From positions 5,384,501 to 5,448,500 of the forward strand of contig NC_088787.1 in the NCBI RefSeq assembly GCF_949628265.1: a DNA stretch of 64,000 nt, written 5' to 3'. Below are positions 55,757 through 64,000 of the stretch, in pieces. Under the pieces are notes generated by a model, which saw nothing but the letters and a program-made list of their open reading frames with translations, was not told the DNA's origin and did not search any database. Position 1 is the first letter of the stretch. Each line of letters begins with the position of its first letter. The position numbers were made by a program, and so were the translations under genes. The DNA comes from Cloeon dipterum (Eukaryota; Arthropoda; Insecta; Ephemeroptera; Baetidae).

Positions 55757-58102
55757 ATGGAGCTGGAGCGTGTGCTGAGCCTGCTGAAATTCTGCAGCCT
55801 GCGCTTCCCGACCATTGAGACGCCGGGTTTCTTGATGCGATTTTACGAGACGTCTTTCACGACCTCCTTCAATTTCTTCTACTTCTTGATCATCTCGGAG
55901 ATTCTCCAAAATGCTCCTCTCGTGCAGAACGTCACCTTGGCGGTCGTTTGTATGGTCATCCTGTGCAATGTGTTCCTCTTGAGATCGTTTTTCGCTTGCA
56001 AGGCGTATGTCATCTCTCAATTGGTGGCAGAATTTCGAGGTGAATTTCAAAATAAATTAAGCAAATATTCAATTATTTACGAGATTTAATATAAAACACA
56101 AAATATAAAAATAGCCCTCCTAAAAAAACGCTGGGGCCTTCGCAAAATTAATTTGTGTGATTTTTAATCCATCCTTTTTCAGAGCAACACGATTTCCAGC
56201 ACGAGTACATAAGATACGAGATGCAGCAAATGAAAAAGGGTGCGCTCCGACTAATCAATAACGCATATTTGTTTCTGCTGTTCTTCACTCTGGTCAGCCC
56301 TACGTCGCCTAGTTTAATGATTTCGTCTGGAATCAAAGGGTAAAGATGATAAGGAAATTTTTAATGATTTGGAAAATTAAAAATTTAACAATTTTAAAGC
56401 CATTCTAGTGTAAACTGGTTTTTAATTCTTGAAAATTAAAATTAAACTTTTATTTTAAATAGAGTAACAAGGATTATTTTTGTAAATTTCATCAAAGAAA
56501 TAATGTATTTAGCAAATTATGAATTTTTCTTTATTTACTTTTTTAAATTTTAGTTGTTTTTTTGTTTATACTAAACACAAACATCTGCTTTCAAAGTTTA
56601 AAATAAATATTGCTAAATAAGTAAAAATGCAGTCGCTATATATAACGGAATAAATAATGCTCTTTAGAAGGAATCATTTCCGCAAAATGTTCAGCGTTTA
56701 AATAAATTCACAGGAATATCACAAGTGGTTGCAACAAAAGAGAGGAATTCTTAATATCCAAACTATTAACCGAGCATCCGTGGTGGCCCTCAACCTTGGA
56801 ACCAACTTCCAAAGTCGGCAAATTTCTTCTCAACGCGTGGTCGAGTATAATAAATTAATAATTAAAATGTTATTTTAATTCTCTTAAAAATTAAGTAAAA
56901 TGTATCGTGCTGACGGACCTGACAGAGGTGGTGGCGGTTCTCTTTCTGTCCTCAATAATGATTTTGGTTGCAAAGCGCGCGCGTTTTTTGCGCAAAACCG
57001 CGTCGGTCGCCCTGGATCCGATGTCAAACTCGTTCAACCTCGATGATTGTGACAAGTGGATAGCTACCTATGAAAGCTACATCAGGTAAATAGGCGAGAA
57101 AATATTTAAAAATTTAATAAAATTTAATTTTGCAGATCAGTGAATTTAGTGAAGGATATCATCAGGCCAATTATGCCTCTGGACCACTACTGCTGTCTAT
57201 TACGCCTGTTTTTCTGCCTAAACATGATTGCTGTGAGACAAATTATGCAAACAATAAGTTTTATTTTGCAAAAAATTAAAAAAAGACCGTCTTTGACGCA
57301 GTTTCTGAGCAAACCAATCGATTCCTGGGGGTAGAATTAGATAAAGTGAATGTTTTTTACGACCAAAGAGTCCAGCAAGACGTGCGACCTTTGTTTCCCG
57401 CCAAAACAATATGAACCTGCGCATGCGTGAGAGCTGGTTTGAGCACTTGCAGAGAGACCGCTTGTACGAATGACTTCTTTGTCACATCCAGCCAACTCTG
57501 ACGCATGCGCATAGCTCTCGCATTAAAGTTCATACTGTTTTGGCGGGAAAAAAGTTCTTACGTCGTGGAAGAATATTCAATTTACATAATTCGACCCTCA
57601 GGAATCGATTAGTGTGCTCAGGAGCTTCGTCTTTAAGATAATCCACATCTATTTTCTTTTGGTAGTATTACAGATCTCGCCTGTTTTTCTTCATTTGCTC
57701 TCATCTAATGCTACTATTTTCCTGCCTGGTTGTTATCGTGCTTTGCTGCCAGCTCATGCTAAACGAGGTGAGCGTCAAAAAAATTATAAAGGAATTAATT
57801 GTAAAAAATAGCATTATTCTGATCAGTGCAATCGTCTTTACGAAAAAATCAACAAAGTGACCACTCAAGCGATCGCGTCGGCAAAAGGGGCAGTCAGGCA
57901 CAATCTGGTGGTTTTGAACAAAATCAATTCCAGAGGAAATTTCAAAGGAACCTTTTTTGCGACCAAAAATTTCATCGTAAAGGTCTGAAACTTATTGCTC
58001 TCTTTTTTTAAAACAAAAATAATTTAATTTTGTATTTTATAGGAAGTGCTCCTGGTAGGGCTTATCACTTTGGCTGCACAACATGTTTTGAGCCAGTGTT
58101 AA
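55757..58102 (+). CDS. Seven-transmembrane chemoreceptor-like protein (gustatory/odorant receptor superfamily)
   Basis: Proposed exons: 55757-56039 (ATG MELERVLSLL), 56183-56339, 56714-56844, 56896-57085, 57136-about 57207, 57674-57767, 57827-57982 and 58043-58102 (TAA). The joined product is about 380 residues, normal for insect gustatory and odorant receptors. Several hydrophobic spans are visible, including SFNFFYFLIISEIL, AVVCMVILCNVFLL, NAYLFLLFFTLV, VVAVLFLSSIMILVA and LMLLFSCLVVIVLC. The end FFATKNFIVKEVLLVGLITL resembles the C-terminal region of gustatory receptors, and the last two introns are phase 0, as is common there. The weak point is exon 5: its best donor (GTGAGA at 57233) gives phase 0, but exon 6 needs phase 2, which only the poor donor at 57208 supplies. 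A family 2 MITE fills the following intron. It may be damaged. Confidence 0.6.
57276..57636. mobile_element. TTAA-flanked MITE family 2, copy 5, filling a chemoreceptor-like gene intron
   Basis: TTAA at 57276-57279 and 57633-57636, with arms AAGACCGTCTTTGACGCAG, CAAACCAATCGATTCCTG, CCGCCAAAACAATATGAAC and GCGCATGCGT. The acceptor of exon 6 is about 37 nt beyond its right end. Confidence 0.8.
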
Positions 58103-59064
58103 TTGAAATTAGGAAAATTCAAAAATTATTGTTCGAGCAGTCCGTTTAAATTGCCTCTTTTCAACATGTGACCGGGGTTTTTTTTATTTATCCATACTTA
58201 AAAAATGTAAATCCTAAAAATACTCCCTCTCATTGCTTTGACACTCCTGAGAGTGCCTTAACAATGCGAGCCAACGGGCTGGTTAATAATAGTTTCAAGT
58301 TTTATTGGTCTTTAAACCGTCGCCCACGTTTCACTCTGGCATCTACTCTCGACCGGAGACAATCGACTTGAATTTTTCCCAACACAATCCAAATCATCAA
58401 TGAGATTGAAAGGAAGAGAAAATTAGGATTTTGAAAGTTTAGGACTTTCTACTGCAACTGAAAGAACTCCCCTTTTAATCACAAAAGGTGCGTGAAATTT
58501 TTATGTAATGTTTTCTGGCAAAATTCCAGCATTAACAGGGCTTTCTAACCTCACTTTGTTTTTATTTTCCTATTCAGTCTTGAAATTTTCGGTTCTCATA
58601 AATAAATATTAGTTATTAATAGTTTTATTTATTTTGTCAAGTATAGTGTTTAATATGTACGGAGAGCGTTTTATTTAATTTTTTCTCTAAAATATATTCT
58701 AAATTAATTTATTCACGGGCTCTTTTTTATTGTTGAAAGACCATACAAATAATGTAGTAAGATTGCACTAAAGAATTGTATTGTTTGAATTGCAAAATGC
58801 CGGGAAGTTAATAGGGTGTCTCAGCTTAGTTTTGCCCTAAAATTTTTCTGTTCACACTCTTTTTAATTCGAAGTCCAGATTATTAAGTTCCTGCGATGAT
58901 CTTTGTTAGAATAATTTAAAATGCAATACTATTACAGTAGCGACCAAACGGTTCATGCGTAGCGCTAAGCAACGTGCGTTTTGCTTTGCAACTCAGCTTA
59001 CTCTTCACAAGCAATTTCTCGTTTTGAACCCAACTGAATTGTGGTTTCAGCGGATCTTTAAGAT
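58103..59064. other. Intergenic region after the chemoreceptor-like gene
   Basis: It contains a probable AATAAA at 58603-58608 and the segment 58222-58297 that matches, in reverse, the poly(A)-ended insert in tandem unit 1. No gene is seen. Confidence 0.5.
58222..58297 (-). repeat. Fragment shared with the insert at 48201-48275
   Basis: ATTGCTTTGACACTCCTGAG, GTGCCTTAACAATGCGAGCC and AACGGGCTGGT are the reverse complement of the unit 1 insert with few changes. Confidence 0.65.
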
Positions 59065-59412
59065 TTAAAGACTGTCTTTGACGAAGTTTCTGAGCACACC
59101 AATCGATTCTTGAGGGTCAAATTAAGTAAAGTGGATGTTTTTTCCGACCAAAAAGCCAAGCGCGACATGCGAACTTTTTTCCCGCCGAAACAATATGAAC
59201 TGCGTATGCGTTAGAGCTGGTTTGAGCAGAGAGAATGACTTATTTGCCATATCCAGCCAGCTCTGACGCATGCGCAGTTCACATTGTTTTGGCGGGAAAA
59301 AAGTTCACACGTAGCGCCGGACTTTTCGGGCGGAAAAAACATTGACTTTACCTAATTTGATCCTCAGGAATCGATTGGTGTGCTCAGAAACTTCATCAAA
59401 GGCGGTATTTAA
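59065..59412. mobile_element. TTAA-flanked MITE family 2, copy 6, just upstream of the ankyrin gene
   Basis: TTAA at 59065-59068 and 59409-59412, with arms AAGACTGTCTTTGACGAAG, CACACCAATCGATTCTTG, TTCCCGCC and ACGCATGCGCAGTTC. It ends about 63 nt before the ankyrin ATG. An acceptor-like TTTCATTTCCAG at 59450-59461 follows, so it may lie in a 5' UTR intron. Confidence 0.8.
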
Positions 59413-59475
59413 GGATTTTTGGCGACTTTTTCATTAAAAAAACACATTTTTTCATTTCCAGTCAATTTGTACAAC

Positions 59476-60627
59476 ATGAACACGTTTATGGGAGCTGAGG
59501 ACACTAAAAACTTCTTAAAAAAACTGGAGGAGGGCGCAACACCACTGATGCTCGCAGCAAAAGCTTCCGATCTCGACAACTTCATGAAATTATATAAGGA
59601 AGGCGCAGACCCTGCGGAAAAAACGCATCTCGGCGTAACGCTTCTGCACTTCGCCGCCGTCAACGAGGATTTCGGGATGGAGATAGTGTCCTCTTTCAGC
59701 AGCCGCCTGGACGTCAGGGCTAAAGACATCGATGGCGAGGAGCCCATCCACTACGCCCTGAGGAAGGGCAACTACGAATTCGCCGAGAACGTCTTCTGTA
59801 ATATAGTGTCGAGAACCTCCCCCTGGCGTTTCATTTCATCTCATCTCAACTTGTTCTTATTTCTCGTGGTGAATAACGAACTGAACTTTGCCAAATTGGT
59901 GCACCAGCGGGACGATAGTCTGATCAATTCAACCGACTTTGGCGGAATGAACGCTTTGCACTACGCAGCGCAATTCGCCGGTCGAGAAATGTGCCAGTGG
60001 CTCATCGAGCAGGGGCTGCATCCGGAATCTTTGACCAAAAAACAATCGTCACCTCTCCACTTCGCCATGTGCAACAAAGAATTCGGTGCGATGCTTGCCA
60101 CCGTTTTCTTTCGCATAAATTGCCGACTTCTGGATCACCTGAACATAAACGGAATGAGTCCGCTGCACGTTGCAATCAGGTGCGGAAACACCGCTGGCGC
60201 ACAGCGCTTGCTGGATTTGGGCGCCAGCACCAAAGTCAAATGCCTGGATTTGCAGAATTTGCTTCACTTTTGCGTCAAGAAGAACAGACTGGAAATCGCC
60301 AAAATGATTCATAGAGCCGATGGAAATCTGATTAAGGAGGTGTTCTACGGAGGAAGGACTGCTCTCCATTTCGCGGTTAAAGAGGAACACGTGGAATTTT
60401 GCGAATGGCTCATTTCGGCGGGCGTCGACGTCGAAGCTGTGGACATCAAAAACCGCACGGCGCACGATTATCTTTGGAACATTTTCTGGGGCAATCGCAA
60501 CTCCAACCGCTTCTCTCCGCCCTCTCCAATTTCACACATCAAGAAAAAGTTCTCCTCAGGTCGCCGGCGGTGGCATGAATCGACTTGGCACCACGTCGGA
60601 AGAGTGAAGACAGGCTTCGCTGGATGA
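59476..60627 (+). CDS. Ankyrin-repeat protein, single open exon
   Basis: An uninterrupted 383-residue frame from ATG 59476 (MNTFMGAEDT) to a TGA ending at 60627. The ATG follows a probable splice acceptor, so a 5' non-coding exon is possible; an earlier in-frame methionine at 59419 lies before that acceptor. About nine ankyrin repeats fill residues 20-340, recognisable by GATPLMLAAK, GVTLLHFAAV, GEEPIHYAL, GMNALHYAAQ, SSPLHFAM, GMSPLHVAIRCGN, LQNLLHFCVKK and GRTALHFAVKEEH. The C-terminal 45 residues are basic and aromatic (HIKKKFSSGRRRWHEST). There is no signal peptide, membrane span or catalytic domain, so it is a cytoplasmic binding protein of unknown partner. A well-placed AATAAA follows. 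Lack of introns could mean a retrocopy, but ankyrin genes without introns are not rare. Confidence 0.85.
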   Translation: MNTFMGAEDTKNFLKKLEEGATPLMLAAKASDLDNFMKLYKEGADPAEKTHLGVTLLHFAAVNEDFGMEIVSSFSSRLDVRAKDIDGEEPIHYALRKGNYEFAENVFCNIVSRTSPWRFISSHLNLFLFLVVNNELNFAKLVHQRDDSLINSTDFGGMNALHYAAQFAGREMCQWLIEQGLHPESLTKKQSSPLHFAMCNKEFGAMLATVFFRINCRLLDHLNINGMSPLHVAIRCGNTAGAQRLLDLGASTKVKCLDLQNLLHFCVKKNRLEIAKMIHRADGNLIKEVFYGGRTALHFAVKEEHVEFCEWLISAGVDVEAVDIKNRTAHDYLWNIFWGNRNSNRFSPPSPISHIKKKFSSGRRRWHESTWHHVGRVKTGFAG

Positions 60628-60720
60628 TCGATGTTCTATTAGCAAGACCAAATTATCATGGATTTACAGATTCAGTTTTCCCTGATGTCCATAATATTTA
60701 AAATTGTGGCAGTTCAATCG

Positions 60721-60726
60721 AATAAA
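60721..60726 (+). promoter_or_regulatory. Polyadenylation signal of the ankyrin gene
   Basis: AATAAA 94 nt after the stop codon. Confidence 0.55.
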
Positions 60727-61953
60727 CTTCTCAATCAACAAAATCCGCATAGATTTGTAGCGGTTGTGGAGCCGAGCTGCTACTCCTTTTCCACTTTTGG
60801 TCCAGGGTAAATTATTGTTTGGCCATATTTGTTTGAAATTCGTTCAAGCGCCGGAAACACGAGCAATCCATAAGAGAGTTCTGAGCGTTTAATTGATCCA
60901 GCTCAATCGGGTAAATTCTTTTCTCATTTTAAATTGTTCTTCAGTCAATTCTCTTAAATTGTTAATTCTAATGTCGATTATGAGTTCTGTTTAAAGTCTT
61001 TGACTTGTATTCTGTTAGTCATAGTTGAGACTTTCTGATTAAAAAGAAGAATTGTTCAAGATCCCGAGAGATTTTATTTGTCACCTCCTATAGCCCCTAA
61101 AGATTAATTTAAAAATCAATTTTTGAGTAACTTTGGGTTATTTGTGCCGCGGAATTTTTACATTTTATTGGCCCGTTCTTTATATAAATCCATGGGAAAG
61201 AGAGAAAGAACAACGCTGTACTCGCTGTAGACAGTAGTCGATAGACCATATAAATATTGGAATTATAGTCAGTATTCCAGTTAATTTTTGACAAATTGTT
61301 TCTTAACATGTATTTACATTTTCATGGTGAGAATAATTAATCACAATGATAATTCATATATTTAAATATCTGAACTTGCATAGAAACGTTAAGAAATATG
61401 GTTATAGACAAATAATTTATCCATATAACTCTGAAGGGAGCACACAATTTAATTTCATTCTGCCACATACCGACAAAACCGACTGGAATTTTAAAATATT
61501 TGGGTGGTTGTAATCCGCTCAGAATCAGCAAAAGTTATTAGGTGTTCCTAATTTTGAAAATGTTCGTGATATTCCTATTAATTTGAGATTTGAATTCCTT
61601 TAGTAAATTTTCATAAGTGTCAAACTCAGCAGTAGTTATAAAAAATATTTTAAAATTGATGAATGCAGATTGAAAGTATAACTCACATGGGACTTGCAAT
61701 AAAATGATAAACTCTTAATCAATAAGGATAAAAATCTCTGCAGTATGGTGTTATTTAATTAAACAGCCAGTTTTTAGGAATGAATATCGTTTAAAATTTA
61801 TTAGAAACCTGCTCCGACATGATTTTCTACATGGTATTTTCTCTTGGGTCAGACCAAGACATAATATATACAATGCGGTGGGAGAGCCCCTATAAGCAGC
61901 GTGTAGATGGCGCTGCCTAAGATTGGTATCTTTTTCAAATGTTGTTCATACAA

Positions 61954-61959
61954 TTTATT
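61954..61959 (-). promoter_or_regulatory. Polyadenylation signal of the DM9 gene
   Basis: AATAAA on the minus strand about 110 nt after the stop at 62070. Confidence 0.55.
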
Positions 61960-62069
61960 TAATAGCATTTAAAGGTAACATTATAACAAGTTTATCACCT
62001 ACAGTCTGTATGGCAAATTCATCATTTTCTGCATCGGAAGAGGGTCCATCGTATTCGGGATCTTCGGTA

Positions 62070-62752
62070 TCAACCTGTCGGCATGGCTGCTGCCTCCAGG
62101 TAAAACCCTGACACAGCCGTTGCGACGGGAATCTGGAAATCTGGCGCTTTCTTGGAATAGAGTTTATCTTTATAATTGATGTGGCAAGTTTTCTGGTCGT
62201 CAACCTGTTAAATGAGTCACAATTAGAATAAATAATGCAAACTATCAAGATTATTTTAAATACCATGCCACACAAACGCATTCCATCGATCATAAAGCTG
62301 CCAATTTTAATTTGTTTTGATTCGTCTAAGCTGTCCGTAGCCACCATGCCTTTTTCGAAATTAAATTGACAACCGGCAAATTCGATGTTTTTTTGCACGA
62401 GCACTTCGAAATTTTCGGTCTGGAACGGCTGCAGCTCCTTAGAAACGTATCCAACGCCATCGAAAGCGTATCCTGCATGTGAATGAGGATTTTCAATTGA
62501 AATTGTCAATTCATATTTTACCAAAAACCCTTACCTGGGAGAAAATAGCCTTCGTGATACGTTCTGGCCACAACAATCGCACGATTTCCCTTCGATATGC
62601 CGCACAATATGAAGCCAGCAATTGTTGATGGGACCATATTTTTTGAGTAGTAATATATCCACATTGTGTACGCGTGCTCAACAGAACCGTCTCGATCGAT
62701 AGAAAAGTCTTGACTAATATTATAACGAGGCCGTGCAGCAGAAATACTCCAC
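62070..62752 (-). CDS. DM9-repeat (DUF3421-type) protein, 3' exons
   Basis: Three exons on the minus strand: about 62752-62535, 62472-62264 and 62204-62070 (stop TGA). The last two junctions are in phase (1, then 0). The first exon encodes PSTIAGFILCGI, VVARTYHEGYFLPG, and the second continues YAFDGVGYVSKELQPFQTEN and FEVLV. This is the DM9 pattern (AV.GG, V.RA.H.G...PGK, ...EVL). A second, weaker repeat begins at FEKGMVATDSLDESK and runs into RLCGMVDDQKTCHINYKDKL. DM9 proteins are mannose-binding lectin-like or uptake-related proteins with roles in invertebrate immunity. Nothing in the sequence fixes this one's function. The true 5' end is not found: the frame closes just above 62752 beyond an AG that could be the acceptor, so more exons may lie upstream. 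The tail after the second repeat is short (ATAVSGFYLEAAAMPTG). Confidence 0.65.
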
Positions 62753-64000
62753 CTGGCCTTTCATGAATTTCACAAATGTCTGCAATCCAGTGAAATTCTG
62801 GAAATTCTCTCGGAATATCGTCAAATGCATTTCTCTAGAAATTTAAGGAATTCTGTCAAATATGGAATTCAAAAAATGAAGCCACATTTCTTCTTTTGTA
62901 AATCTGATTTCCTGGTCTTTTTAATCAGATTCAAATGGAAATTAACATCTGTAATTTTTCTGTTAAAATATCTGAACACTGATTTAAAAATAATCGTTTA
63001 CACGTGATTTTATATATAAATTCCTTAGGAAGAAATATTCAAACACTTCTTGTTCTGTTTTCCTTGAAGCTGTAAATATCACTCATTCTATAAAAAGTTA
63101 AAAGCCTTCGCAAAAAATCCAGACAATTTGTGCTGTTGCATTTTGATGAATTCCTGATATTTTTCGAATGAATTCTCTTGGCTCCGAATACTTTAATCTG
63201 AGGTGAATGCATTTTTTGCGCGTAGGAAGCCACAAAATTCCTATTTGTGAATGTTTTCATCGAACATGAACATCCCTCGCATATTCTCTCTGAATTTAGT
63301 AAAATGAAAAATGTCAACGCATTCTAGAAATATTAGGGATTCTATTAAAAGCAATGATCATTTGCTAAAAACCTATAAGGAAATAAAATTCAAACACCGG
63401 TCTTGCTCTGTTCTCCTTAATATTCGCATTTTGTTTGTAAGTTTGATTGGTCTTTAAAAATATAATTGAAGGGGTAAAAACTCGTCAGATTTGTTTTAGA
63501 GCTGATTATTCATAATTTCGTTACACTCCATCATTTTGTGCGGGAAAAATTAGTATGGATAAAGTCTCAAATCGCATCACTTTTTGAGCGTTTCAAAGAA
63601 CTTCGACTATAGTTTCATCTTTTTAATGATCCATAAGAAATTTCCCTTCAGAAATTTGGTCTGGAAAAAGCACGTACAGCAGCAGCAGTAAAGTATTTAG
63701 GTTTAAATTTTCTCTGAGATAGTAGATTTTCCAATTTTTTTTATTATCTCACATCATAATGTTCTAGAAGTTTAAGTTTTACTTTTACTAAAGTGGTTTT
63801 TACAGCCATAGAAAGTCTGAAAGATTCTAGATTGGAACATCATCTTGGCTCGAAAAATTTTCATTTTGGACAATGATTTTTTTTTAAATGAAATCTGCTG
63901 TGTTGGAAACTATGTTTATAAACTCTTAAGAAAGGAAGGCTATTTCCTCCTTTTTATAAAAGCTACAATTGTTTGAAAATTAAATGTTTTTATATTCCCC
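62753..64000. other. Right edge, no recognised gene
   Basis: AT-rich. A minus-strand frame at 63039-63317 has no recognisable content. 5' exons of the DM9 gene could be here but cannot be supported. Confidence 0.4.

Larger units (their letters stand above)
60628..62069. other. Intergenic region
   Basis: AATAAA at 60721-60726 serves the ankyrin gene. GTGCCGCGGAATTTTT at about 61144 resembles one end of MITE family 6 but has no partner. The rest is AT-rich without recognised features. Confidence 0.5.

Noticed and set aside
59419..59475. Upstream in-frame methionine of the ankyrin frame
   Set aside because: A likely splice acceptor (TTTCATTTCCAG) lies between it and the ATG at 59476, and the extra 19 codons overlap the MITE edge and intron-like sequence.
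63039..63317. A 92-codon minus-strand frame considered as an upstream DM9 exon
   Set aside because: No DM9 motif, and no splice sites in a compatible phase.

Overview
The window is nuclear DNA of an arthropod, most likely an insect. The evidence is AT-rich non-coding sequence, short GT-AG introns, a chemosensory-receptor-like gene, a DM9-domain gene, the Hippo-pathway gene kibra, and tandem TATCGATA (DRE-type) elements of the kind known from insect core promoters. The species cannot be named from the sequence. All gene models were spliced by eye, and exon limits rest on reading-frame continuity, splice-site dinucleotides and recalled family features.

Layout. (1) 1-1824, minus: 5' part of a GNPTAB-like gene (GlcNAc-1-phosphotransferase alpha/beta precursor), running off the left edge. 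(2) 5771-10797, plus: a three-exon gene for a 124-residue cysteine-rich single-pass membrane protein that I do not recognise. (3) 11.8-13.6 kb: a lone possible first exon and three copies of an unclassified repeat. (4) 13899-37762, plus: a complete kibra/WWC gene, 15 coding exons and 1150 residues, whose introns are full of mobile-element remnants. (5) 40045-45352, minus: a complete MFSD1-like lysosomal transporter, nine coding exons and 511 residues, convergent with kibra. (6) 45864-45983, plus: one 5S rRNA gene. (7) About 46.0-53.05 kb: a tandem duplication of a unit of roughly 3.4 kb. Each unit carries a minus-strand three-exon gene for a small basic protein with AT-hook-like motifs and an acidic tail, preceded by DRE and E-box motifs. 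(8) 53682-54077, minus: a FLYWCH-like zinc-finger ORF. (9) 55757-58102, plus: a seven-transmembrane chemoreceptor-like gene. (10) 59476-60627, plus: an ankyrin-repeat protein in one open exon. (11) 62070-62752, minus: the 3' part of a DM9-repeat gene.

The non-coding space holds several short inverted-repeat element families. The clearest is a TTAA-flanked element of about 360 bp with six copies. Four of these lie in introns, and in three cases the element makes up most of the intron. Other families carry the ends GTTCGAAGCCGCCAACAGAT, GGGGCGGATCACGGCAACGC, GCGGAAATTTGGCCGA and TTTAAAGNGGAATGATA. The tandem duplication gives an internal clock: the TTAA element in intron 2 is in both units and so predates the duplication, while a GGGGCGGATC element and a poly(A)-ended insert are in one unit only and so came later.

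The genes do not form a functional pathway. Kibra acts upstream in Hippo growth control. GNPTAB and MFSD1 are both lysosomal (enzyme tagging and membrane transport), but nothing suggests that their proximity matters. The most novel item is the duplicated AT-hook-like gene pair.
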